Origin: Bacteroidales bacterium
Lineage (GTDB): Bacteria; Bacteroidota; Bacteroidia; Bacteroidales; UBA3663
NCBI GenBank assembly: GCA_016293065.1
Contig: JAEDEY010000044.1
Coordinates: forward strand, 1 to 16,654
Direction: 5' to 3'
DNA length: 16,654 bases
Shown: positions 1 to 7,466 of the stretch, in pieces
Position numbering within the stretch: the stretch's first letter is position 1
How the letters are laid out: each line of letters opens with the position of its first letter
Notes under the pieces: generated by a model
The model's input: the letters and a program-made list of their open reading frames with translations, nothing else
The model's database searches: none
Told to the model about the DNA's origin: nothing
Translations under genes and position numbers: made by a program

Positions 1-2070
1 TACATACCTGGCATAGGCCCAAAAAGGGCAGAGATTCTGCAGTCGGAGTTGCACGTCAATTCCGACGAAGATTTGCTGACCTGTTTCCCATACAGGTATG
101 TCGATAAGTCAAGGATATACGCCATTCGCGAGATTGACGGCACTATGCCTTATATCCTCCTGAAGGGTTGCTTCACTATGTTTGAAGAGAAGGGAAAAGG
201 AACAGGTGGACATCGTCTCGTGGGATTATTTGCCGATGGTACAGGAACAATAGAATGTGTTTGGTTCCAAGGCATCAAGTATGTGCTAAACTCAGTGCAG
301 AAAGGCAAGGAATACCTTCTATTCGGACAACCAAAAGAATTTAACCATTCAGTCAACATAGCACATCCCGACCTCGAAATACCAGCTCCTGACGGACAAG
401 AAGTGACAGGTCTTATGGGTATGTACAATACGACCGAAAGGATGAAAAGGGCAAATCTTAATTCGAAGACTATCCAGAAGATTATACTTGGTTATCTTCA
501 GAAGAACCCGAAAGCCTTTCCAGAGACACTTCCGTCGTATGTTGTCGATCGACTAAATCTGATGGGATATAATCAGGCAATCCGCCAGATACATTTCCCT
601 GCAAATACCGATAACTTACGCAAAGCACAATATCGCCTGAAGTTTGAAGAACTGTTCTATCTTCAACTTTATCTGATACGCTCGTTCAAGATGCGTCAGA
701 ACTCCTTGAAAGGTTTTAAGTTCGAACGCATCGCAGATTATTTCAACGATTATTATCGAAATCTTCCTTTTGAATTGACAAATGCCCAGAAACGAGTATT
801 GCGCGAGATCAGAGCAGATGTAGCCACTGGCAAACAGATGAACCGTCTGCTTCAGGGAGATGTGGGAAGTGGCAAGACTATGGTGGCTGCACTGACAATG
901 CTCATGGCACTTGACAATGGTTTTCAGGCGTGCATGATGGCTCCAACCGAGATTCTTGCAACACAGCATTTTGAAAATCTTGCAGAATCATTCCTCCGCA
1001 TAGGAATCAACGTGGCTTTGCTGACAGGTTCGACACCGAAAAAGAAACGTGAGAAGATTCATGAGATGCTTGAAAGTGGAGAATTGCATGTACTGATCGG
1101 CACACACGCTTTGATTGAGCCGGACGTAAAGTTCAAGAACCTCGGAATGGTGGTAATTGATGAACAGCATCGCTTTGGTGTCAAGCAGCGTTCGCAGCTA
1201 TGGCTCAAAAACGTCAGGCCACCTCATGTGCTAGTTATGACAGCAACGCCTATTCCTCGTACATTGGCAATGACTGTTTATGGCGATCTTGACGTTTCAA
1301 TAATTGACGAACTGCCTCCAGGTCGTAAGCCTATCGAGACTTTACATCGCTTCGATAATCAAAGACAGGGACTGATACGAGCTATGAGAAGTCAACTCAA
1401 TCTTGGACGGCAGATATATGTAGTCTATCCATTGATAGAAGAGAATGAGAAACTCGCTTATCGTGATGTTGAACAGGGCTTTTTGGATATGCAGGCTGCA
1501 TTCGGTCCTGAATATCACGTTGTGATGGTTCATGGCAAGATGAAGCCAAAAGACAAAGATGCAGCTATGCAGAGATTTGTCAGAAATGAGGCTCAGATAA
1601 TGGTTGCAACCACAGTCATCGAGGTAGGAGTAAACGTTCCCAATGCCTCTGTCATGATAATCGAGAGTGCCGAACGCTTTGGTTTGTCTCAGCTTCATCA
1701 GCTTCGTGGACGTGTAGGTCGTGGTGCCGACCAAAGTTATTGTGTACTTGTAACCAAACAACAGTTGGGCGAAGATACCAAGAAACGTATTGAAATCATG
1801 TGCCGAACGACAGACGGTTTTGAGATAGCCGAGGCTGACCTTAAGCTTAGGGGACCTGGTGACATCGAAGGTACACAGCAATCGGGTCTTGCTTTCGACC
1901 TTAACATCGCTTCATTGGCAAAAGATGGACATATTCTTGAACTCGCCCGCAACTATGCACGTGAGATTATCGAGAATGATTCATTGCTCGAAGCACCTCA
2001 GAACACAATTCTGAGAAACAGACTCGCAAAGCTTTTCTCTAAGAAAGTTGATTGGTCGAGGATTAGCTGA
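1..2070 (+). CDS. recG: ATP-dependent DNA helicase RecG (5' end cut by window edge)
   Basis: RecG is a cytoplasmic superfamily 2 helicase that remodels stalled replication forks and branch-migrates recombination intermediates. The frame is open from base 1, and the first codons already read as RecG sequence (YIPGIGPKRAEIL), so only a few N-terminal residues are missing. The in-frame TTG at 49 is not the real start. An N-terminal wedge/OB region (about 50-400) is followed by the helicase core: Walker A GDVGSGKT (856-879), DEQH box (1159-1170), MTATPIPRT just downstream, and the motif VI region QLRGRVGR (1699-1722). The C-terminus ends in a typical LFSKKVDWSRIS. No frameshift is seen. The next gene starts 74 nt downstream on the same strand with no hairpin terminator between, so partial co-transcription is possible. 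Family assignment is very secure. Confidence 0.97.
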   Translation, partial: YIPGIGPKRAEILQSELHVNSDEDLLTCFPYRYVDKSRIYAIREIDGTMPYILLKGCFTMFEEKGKGTGGHRLVGLFADGTGTIECVWFQGIKYVLNSVQKGKEYLLFGQPKEFNHSVNIAHPDLEIPAPDGQEVTGLMGMYNTTERMKRANLNSKTIQKIILGYLQKNPKAFPETLPSYVVDRLNLMGYNQAIRQIHFPANTDNLRKAQYRLKFEELFYLQLYLIRSFKMRQNSLKGFKFERIADYFNDYYRNLPFELTNAQKRVLREIRADVATGKQMNRLLQGDVGSGKTMVAALTMLMALDNGFQACMMAPTEILATQHFENLAESFLRIGINVALLTGSTPKKKREKIHEMLESGELHVLIGTHALIEPDVKFKNLGMVVIDEQHRFGVKQRSQLWLKNVRPPHVLVMTATPIPRTLAMTVYGDLDVSIIDELPPGRKPIETLHRFDNQRQGLIRAMRSQLNLGRQIYVVYPLIEENEKLAYRDVEQGFLDMQAAFGPEYHVVMVHGKMKPKDKDAAMQRFVRNEAQIMVATTVIEVGVNVPNASVMIIESAERFGLSQLHQLRGRVGRGADQSYCVLVTKQQLGEDTKKRIEIMCRTTDGFEIAEADLKLRGPGDIEGTQQSGLAFDLNIASLAKDGHILELARNYAREIIENDSLLEAPQNTILRNRLAKLFSKKVDWSRIS

Positions 2071-2117
2071 TTACTGATTACTGATTACTGATTATTGATT
2101 ACTTACTGATTTTTGAT
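2067..2117. repeat. Degenerate TTACTGA heptamer tandem repeat after recG
   Basis: Three perfect TTACTGA units (2071-2077, 2078-2084, 2085-2091) are preceded by CTGA, which includes the recG stop codon, and followed by degenerate units TTATTGA, TTACTTACTGA and TTTTTGA. Because the period is 7, the TGA triplets fall in all three forward frames. No hairpin or CRISPR-like spacing is present. The function is unknown. Confidence 0.85.
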
Positions 2118-2144
2118 TTTAACTATTAATACAATTTATTTATT

Positions 2145-2912
2145 ATGTCAAGTGGAAAGTGGTTTGGAGGTTTATTTGGTTTTTGGGCAGGAGGTCCAAT
2201 AGGTGCAATAGCGGGATTCGTACTCGGCTCAGTCTTTGATGCAGTGACATCAGGCTTCAAAATGGAAGAAGATAGTGTGAGTAATGATGCAACAGACTAC
2301 GAACAACGCAATGGTTATCTGTTCTCCATGCTGCTTCTTTCGGCTCATGTCATACAGGCCGATGGCAAGATCATGCATAGTGAGATGGAGTTTGTGCGCA
2401 ACACCTTCCGTAACAACTTTGGCGCAAATGCTGAATCTCAGAGCGATGAGATCCTGAAGAAGCTTTTCGAACGTCGTAAGAATATTGGAGAAGCTGCTTG
2501 GAACGAAGAAATACGCCGTTGCTGCGTTCAGATGGTTCAGGCTATGAGTTATGAGCAGCGTCTGCAACTCATTGCATTTCTTTGTGAAATCTCTAAAGCC
2601 GATGGCAAAATCGATGCAACAGAGATTGATGAGCTGAAGAAGATTGCAGCCAAACTTGGAATTGAGGAACAGAATGTCAATCAGATGCTCAATCTTGGAG
2701 GAACTACCCTCGAAGAAGCTTATAAAGTGCTTGGTGTAAGTCCTGAAGCTACAGATGATGAAATCAAGAAAGCCTACCGAAAAATGGCATTGCAATATCA
2801 TCCAGACAAGGTTGCAACACTGGGCGACGATGTAAAAGCCGCAGCAGAGAAAAAATTCAAAGAGATCGGTGCAGCAAAAGACCTGATTTATAAAAGCCGT
2901 GGATTAGGTTAA
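2145..2912 (+). CDS. djlA: Membrane-anchored TerB-DnaJ co-chaperone, DjlA-like
   Basis: This 255-aa protein has the DjlA layout. A glycine-rich hydrophobic N-terminal segment (about residues 7-33, several small-xxx-small spacings) probably forms one membrane helix. A TerB-like helical domain follows (about 55-185), with two matching ADGKI motifs at 72-76 and 152-156. A C-terminal J domain starts near residue 188 (YKVLGVSPEATDDEIKKAYR) with the diagnostic HPD at 219-221. The J domain should stimulate the ATPase of DnaK at the membrane. The ATG at 2145 is preceded by A/T-rich sequence without a Shine-Dalgarno motif, as usual in this phylum. No clear promoter was found in the 74-nt gap after recG, so it may be read from upstream. 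The family is clear from domain order. The physiological client is unknown, and the symbol rests on architecture only. Confidence 0.88.
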   Translation: MSSGKWFGGLFGFWAGGPIGAIAGFVLGSVFDAVTSGFKMEEDSVSNDATDYEQRNGYLFSMLLLSAHVIQADGKIMHSEMEFVRNTFRNNFGANAESQSDEILKKLFERRKNIGEAAWNEEIRRCCVQMVQAMSYEQRLQLIAFLCEISKADGKIDATEIDELKKIAAKLGIEEQNVNQMLNLGGTTLEEAYKVLGVSPEATDDEIKKAYRKMALQYHPDKVATLGDDVKAAAEKKFKEIGAAKDLIYKSRGLG

Positions 2913-2976
2913 ACTTTATATAGTTATGATGTTGTATATTCAGATTCATTTCTATCTTGATTTTTAACGAAACGAA

Positions 2977-3006
2977 AAAGGGTGGTTCATTGTAGAACCG
3001 CCCTTT
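2977..3006. terminator. Bidirectional intrinsic terminator between convergent genes
   Basis: The stem GGGTGGTTC (2980-2988) pairs with GAACCGCCC (2995-3003), with one G-T wobble and a 6-nt loop. It is extended by A-T pairs 2977-2979/3004-3006. A T-rich tract follows on the plus strand and, read in reverse, another on the minus strand. It can therefore stop transcription of both the TerB-DnaJ gene and the permease gene. Confidence 0.88.
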
Positions 3007-3042
3007 CCTTTTGTATTATTTCCAAAAACCACTATATCGAAT

Positions 3043-3939
3043 TTATCTGCGTTTCACCACCAACGATACGGCAACGAAGATCATGCACATGCCAATTGCT
3101 TCAACAAAGGTAATGCTTTCACCAAGAAAAATGATTCCAAGAACTACAGCTGTTACAGGTTCGAGTGCTCCAAGCAGTGCAGTCTCTGTGCTACCGATAC
3201 ATTGTATTGCTTTGGATGTGAAGACAAGAGATATGACTGTTGGAAAAAGTCCCAGCCCGATACAGCAAAGCCACATCATGAGAGACGAAGGAACGATAAG
3301 AGGAATTCCTGATGCTATGCGCACTATATATATTAATGAGCCAAAAACGAGCACATAGAAAGTCACAGGTAAGGAAGCGATGGTGCGAATACGAGTCTTA
3401 TTGAGTCCAACAAGATAAATTGAATAGGCAAGCGACGAAGCCATGACTGCCAAGAACCCTATATAGAAAGAGCTGATTTCGGCAGGAGAAGAACCGTCGG
3501 TCTTGCATAGTAGTGCAATACCTGCAGATGCCATCAGAAGACAACCGACTACAAGCCACGAAAGACGTTCGTGAAAGCATAAGGTCATAATGACCGCAAC
3601 CAGGATTGGATATACAAACAACAGGGTAGAAGCAATGCCTACAGGCATATAATGGTAACTGATGAAAAGAAGAATAGATGATGCCGACATCAGCAGTCCC
3701 ATCAAGATAAGCTGAGGAAGGTTGTGACGCTGTACTTTGAACATATCAGATAAAGGCTTTTGTTTGGTATGGCATTGCCATAGCATAAGTACAGCCATCA
3801 TGATAATAGCAATCAGATAACGAAACAGCAGTACTGAATCTGTATTCATGCCGGCTTCATAAAGAGGCTTGGCAAATATCGGATTTGTTCCATAAGTTGC
3901 AGCCGCCAAAGCAGCAAATATATAGCCTTTAATTTTCAT
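3043..3939 (-). CDS. EamA/DMT-superfamily permease, RhaT/RarD-like
   Basis: This 298-aa, very hydrophobic protein should have ten transmembrane helices in two tandem EamA repeats, about residues 4-138 and 150-296. The repeats carry the expected family hallmarks: a helix ending FVYPILVAVIMTLCFHERLS in the first half and the corresponding ALEPVTAVVLGIIFLGES in the second. It is a drug/metabolite-superfamily inner-membrane exporter or importer of small molecules. The substrate cannot be read from sequence, and members handle amino acids, nucleosides and other metabolites. The start is the ATG at 3937-3939, with an AT-rich leader. It runs convergently to the TerB-DnaJ gene and divergently from the susC-like gene, so it marks the left boundary of the polysaccharide locus rather than being part of it. 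Confidence 0.9.
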   Translation of the reverse strand: MKIKGYIFAALAAATYGTNPIFAKPLYEAGMNTDSVLLFRYLIAIIMMAVLMLWQCHTKQKPLSDMFKVQRHNLPQLILMGLLMSASSILLFISYHYMPVGIASTLLFVYPILVAVIMTLCFHERLSWLVVGCLLMASAGIALLCKTDGSSPAEISSFYIGFLAVMASSLAYSIYLVGLNKTRIRTIASLPVTFYVLVFGSLIYIVRIASGIPLIVPSSLMMWLCCIGLGLFPTVISLVFTSKAIQCIGSTETALLGALEPVTAVVLGIIFLGESITFVEAIGMCMIFVAVSLVVKRR

Positions 3940-3982
3940 TATTGAGTATAAATTTGTATAATTATTTTCAAATTACGCGCTG

Positions 3983-3990
3983 CAAATATA
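3983..3990 (-). promoter_or_regulatory. Possible -7 element for the EamA permease gene
   Basis: On the minus strand this reads TATATTTG, a match to the Bacteroidetes -7 consensus TAnnTTTG, 43 nt upstream of the ATG. No TTG is found 19-21 nt further upstream, so the promoter is only half supported. Confidence 0.4.
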
Positions 3991-4093
3991 TAATTTTGAT
4001 CTATAAAATGAATTATATTATTGTATTTTTTGTAAAAAATATTAAAAAAATTACATAATTTAAATATTGTATAATAAATAGCAATAAAAATAC

Positions 4094-4124
4094 TTGTTTC
4101 AAATGTGCGAAATTTTTAACTTTG
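4094..4124 (+). promoter_or_regulatory. Promoter of the susC-susD operon
   Basis: A TTG at 4094-4096 is followed after exactly 20 nt by TAACTTTG at 4117-4124, matching the Bacteroidetes primary sigma consensus (TTG, 19-21 nt, TAnnTTTG). Transcription should start near 4130, leaving a leader of about 60 nt before the ATG at 4192. Confidence 0.75.
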
Positions 4125-4191
4125 CCCGACATAAAATACAAAAGATGCAATTCATACATATTATTTACTAACAAAACAAACACTCATTCCC

Positions 4192-7100
4192 ATGCTCAAA
4201 AAAAAGGTAATGGAACTCAAAACTGTATTGTTGGCATTGTGCTTTTGCGTGATGTCAATAACAGCATCCGCACAGGTGTTAGTTTCAGGTACAGTAGTTG
4301 AGACGACTGGTGATCCTGTAATTGGAGCAACAGTCATGGAGAAGGGTACCAGCAATGGTACAATTACCGACATCGACGGTAACTTCTCATTGAAGGTAGC
4401 AAAAGGTAATGCTATCCTTGTAGTGTCTTATGTTGGTCTTGAGACTCAGGAAGTCAAACTTGCTGGTCGTACAAAGATCAATGTAGAGTTGAAAAACAAC
4501 GACGAGCTTCTTGACGAGGTTGTAGTTGTTGGTTACGGTGTTCAGAAGAAAAGTGACCTTGCAGGTGCATCGTCTTCTCTTTCTGAATCTGTATTGAAGT
4601 CTTCTCCTGTAACAAATCTTGACCAGACTTTCGCAGGTCGTGTTACTGGTGTGACTGCCGTACAGACCTCTGGTGCTCCTGGTTCTAGTTCTTCTATCCG
4701 CGTGCGTGGTCAAGCTACTATCAATGCCGGAGCTGAACCTCTCTATGTCATCGATGGTGTCATCGTACAGTCTGGAGGTTCGTCTGGTGCTGATTATGGT
4801 TTGGGCGATAAACTCGGTAATGGTAAGGTTTCTACCATTTCTCCTCTCTCTACCATCAACCCTGCCGATATCGTAAGCATGGAGATTCTCAAGGATGCTT
4901 CTGCAACGGCTATCTATGGTGCTCAAGGTGCCAATGGTGTAGTACTCATCACTACCAAGCGAGGTAAGGCTGGTGAAGCAAAGTTCACTTATGACGGTAT
5001 GGCTCTCTGGTCTCGTCAGACCAAGCGACTCGACTTGCTCAACCTTCGCGAGTTTGCCGAATATTACAATGACCTTGTTGCTCAGGGCGAAATCTCTAAG
5101 CCAGATCCAACTTATTCTGATCCTTCTGTTCTTGGAGTTGGTACAAACTGGCAGGATGCTGTATTCCGCACAGCACTCCAGCATCAGCATCAGATCGGTG
5201 CTCAGGGTGGTACTGAGAAGATGAAGTATTACGTTAGTGCTGGTTACATGAATCAGGAAGGTACTATCATCGGTTCTGAATTCAGCCGTTTCTCTCTTCG
5301 TGCCAATATCGATGCCGAACTCAAGAAGTGGCTCAAAATGGGTGTCAACATCTCATACAGTCAGACAGATGAAGACCTTCTTAAAGCCGATTCTGACGAG
5401 GGTATCATCATGTACTCATTGACTACTCCTCCTGATATTCAGATCTATAACATTGACGGAGGCTATTCTTCTGTCAGCAAGGAAGGTTTCACAAGTCCTA
5501 ACCCTATTGCCATGGCATTGCTTAACGATATTACTCTCGAGCGTCAGAAGCTCAATGGTAATGTGTTCTTCGATGTCACTCCTATGAAGAACCTCACATG
5601 GCATACTGAGTTTGGCTGGGATCTTGGCTGGAATCATGCAAAGACCTACAATCCTACTATTCATCTTGGCACTTATAATCAGGACAAGAACGAGGCTCGT
5701 GCTCAGAAGAATACCAATACTTTCTGGTCTGTCAAGAACTATCTGACCTATAACGGACAGATTGGCAAGCATGGCTTCACTGCCATGATCGGTCAGGAAG
5801 CATGGGAGTCTAAATGGGACTATGCTTCTGTATTTAACACAGGTTTGCCAAGCGATGCTGTTCATAATCCAGCTCTCGGTACTGGTGATCCACAGATTGG
5901 CTATGGTTTCGGAAGTGCAGCAATGGCTTCATTCTTCACACGCGAGACATACAATTACGACAATCGCTACCTCTTGACTTATACCTATCGTTATGATGGT
6001 AGTTCAAACTTCGGTCCTAACCAGCGTTGGGCAGGATTCCACTCTTTGGCAGGTGCATGGCGTTTCTCTGAAGAGAAGTTCTTCGCCAACATCAAGGATA
6101 GTGGTATCATCACCAATGGTAAGCTCCGTATCGGTTGGGGTCAGACAGGTAACTCAAATATCGGTGGATATAAGTGGGGTTCTTCAATGAGTGTGATGGA
6201 GACTGGTCTCGGCACAAGCTACCGTCCAAGCAACATCAAGAACCTCGACGTGAAATGGGAGACTCAGGAACAGCTTAACGTAGGTCTCGACCTCAATTTC
6301 CTCAACGACCGCATCAACCTTGTTGTCGATGCTTACAAGAAGAAGTCTGCTGACATGCTCATGCAGCTCACACTGCCTTCATTCATGGGTACATCGGGCA
6401 ACGGTTCGTCTGCTCTTGCAGCCCCTTACGGTAACTATGGTGACATCGAGAATAAGGGTATCGAAATCGCTCTCAACACTCGTCCAATTGAGACAAACAA
6501 TTTCTCTTGGGGTTCAGACTTCCAGATCTCGTTCAACAAGAACAAGCTGAATAGTCTTTCTAACTCAACTGCTTTCGTGGGCTATGGACAGTGGACTGAT
6601 GTTGTGTCTCGTACCGAAGTGGGAGAGTCTCTCTACAACTTCTATGGCTATGTTGTTGATGGTATCTACACAAGTTTTGACGATATTCTCAACTCTCCAG
6701 TAAATACTATTCAGCAGAATAATCCATATACTGTTGATTCTAACGGTAAATACAGCTGGTCAACCGATCCTACTAAGTATAGCCGTTCGAACACTACATT
6801 CGTAGGCGATATCAAGTATAAGGATATCAATGGCGATGGCAAGATCGACGAGAAGGATAAGACCAATATTGGTTCGCCACTTCCAAAGTTCACATTCGGT
6901 TGGAACAACACCTTCCACTACAAGCAGTGGGATCTCAACATCTTCATCAATGGTTCTTATGGTAACAAGGTAGGTAACTACAATGCTATGAAGCTCACTC
7001 ACATGAACTCAGCATGGACCAACCAGACAACTGCAATCCTTGATCGTGCCAAGCTCACTGCCATCGATCCTTCGCAGAGCGATTGGTACAACCATATTGA

Positions 7101-7443
7101 TAATGTACGCGTGAGCAACCCAGGCGCAAGCATTCCTCGTGCATCAATCAACGATCCAAACGATAACGATGCTTGGAGTTCGCGTTACATTGAAGACGGT
7201 TCATACATCCGCCTCAAGAGCGCAAGTCTCAGCTATACTCTCGACAAGAAGATTGTTAAGAAGATCGGTCTTGAAAACGTTCGTGCCACTATCACTGGTA
7301 CCAACCTCCTGACCATCACAGGTTATGATGGATATGATCCAGAAATCGGTGCTTCTACAACAAGCAGCAATGTCTTCGGTCTCGACAATGGTCGTTATCC
7401 TTCGCCAACTTCTTGGTCTTTCGGTCTTAGTGTTTCATTCTGA
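4192..7443 (+). CDS. SusC-like TonB-dependent outer-membrane glycan transporter
   Basis: This 1083-aa protein is a SusC/RagA-family importer that moves oligosaccharides across the outer membrane using TonB energy, gated by its SusD partner. A signal peptide ends near ASAQ (residue 28). A carboxypeptidase-regulatory-like beta domain follows (about 29-100; GDPVIGATVMEKG and DGNFSL). The SusC-specific TonB-box region DEVVVVGYG is at 108-116. The plug domain (about 117-250) contains IRVRGQATIN and LYVIDGVI, and a large beta-barrel ends in the aromatic SWSFGLSVSF. An acidic NGDGKIDEKD loop near 6829-6858 is typical of the family. ATG 4192 was chosen; the in-frame ATG at 4210 would leave a slightly shorter signal peptide and is also possible. 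The gene ends in a double stop (TGA TAA). It is the first gene of the operon, 23 nt before susD. The substrate is inferred from the downstream hydrolases. Confidence 0.96.
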   Translation: MLKKKVMELKTVLLALCFCVMSITASAQVLVSGTVVETTGDPVIGATVMEKGTSNGTITDIDGNFSLKVAKGNAILVVSYVGLETQEVKLAGRTKINVELKNNDELLDEVVVVGYGVQKKSDLAGASSSLSESVLKSSPVTNLDQTFAGRVTGVTAVQTSGAPGSSSSIRVRGQATINAGAEPLYVIDGVIVQSGGSSGADYGLGDKLGNGKVSTISPLSTINPADIVSMEILKDASATAIYGAQGANGVVLITTKRGKAGEAKFTYDGMALWSRQTKRLDLLNLREFAEYYNDLVAQGEISKPDPTYSDPSVLGVGTNWQDAVFRTALQHQHQIGAQGGTEKMKYYVSAGYMNQEGTIIGSEFSRFSLRANIDAELKKWLKMGVNISYSQTDEDLLKADSDEGIIMYSLTTPPDIQIYNIDGGYSSVSKEGFTSPNPIAMALLNDITLERQKLNGNVFFDVTPMKNLTWHTEFGWDLGWNHAKTYNPTIHLGTYNQDKNEARAQKNTNTFWSVKNYLTYNGQIGKHGFTAMIGQEAWESKWDYASVFNTGLPSDAVHNPALGTGDPQIGYGFGSAAMASFFTRETYNYDNRYLLTYTYRYDGSSNFGPNQRWAGFHSLAGAWRFSEEKFFANIKDSGIITNGKLRIGWGQTGNSNIGGYKWGSSMSVMETGLGTSYRPSNIKNLDVKWETQEQLNVGLDLNFLNDRINLVVDAYKKKSADMLMQLTLPSFMGTSGNGSSALAAPYGNYGDIENKGIEIALNTRPIETNNFSWGSDFQISFNKNKLNSLSNSTAFVGYGQWTDVVSRTEVGESLYNFYGYVVDGIYTSFDDILNSPVNTIQQNNPYTVDSNGKYSWSTDPTKYSRSNTTFVGDIKYKDINGDGKIDEKDKTNIGSPLPKFTFGWNNTFHYKQWDLNIFINGSYGNKVGNYNAMKLTHMNSAWTNQTTAILDRAKLTAIDPSQSDWYNHIDNVRVSNPGASIPRASINDPNDNDAWSSRYIEDGSYIRLKSASLSYTLDKKIVKKIGLENVRATITGTNLLTITGYDGYDPEIGASTTSSNVFGLDNGRYPSPTSWSFGLSVSF

Positions 7444-7466
7444 TAACTCCTAAATAATTCGAAAAT

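Larger units (their letters stand above)
3940..4191. other. AT-rich divergent intergenic region
   Basis: This 252-nt region separates the minus-strand permease gene from the susC-like operon. It is strongly A/T-rich with many A- and T-tracts. It contains an 18-bp dyad, TATTTTTT-gt-AAAAAATA, at 4024-4041, and candidate promoters in both directions. No gene is seen in it. Confidence 0.8.

Noticed and set aside
49..2070. TTG at 49 as the recG start codon
   Set aside because: The frame is open to base 1 and the upstream codons encode conserved RecG N-terminal sequence, so the gene continues off the left edge.
2067..2117. Possible CRISPR or attachment-site repeat
   Set aside because: Units are only 7 nt with no spacers, no cas genes or integrase are nearby, and no flanking duplication is seen.
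3940..4191. Possible mobile-element border or horizontally acquired junction at the left edge of the locus
   Set aside because: No inverted repeats of insertion-sequence type, target duplication, tRNA or integrase is present. The AT-richness is ordinary for an intergenic promoter region in this phylum.
4387..5190. Long open frame of 267 codons on the minus strand inside the susC-like gene
   Set aside because: It lies fully antisense to a gene with a clear family match, its translation is Arg/Ser-rich without recognisable domains, and it is explained by the codon bias of the sense gene. The same holds for the other antisense frames within recG, the SusD, TIG-protein, GH26 and GH5 genes.
6829..6858. 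EF-hand or dockerin-like NGDGKIDEKD segment in the SusC-like protein
   Set aside because: This acidic loop is a recurrent element of SusC-family barrels. There is no paired second repeat as in a dockerin, so no cellulosome-type function is claimed.
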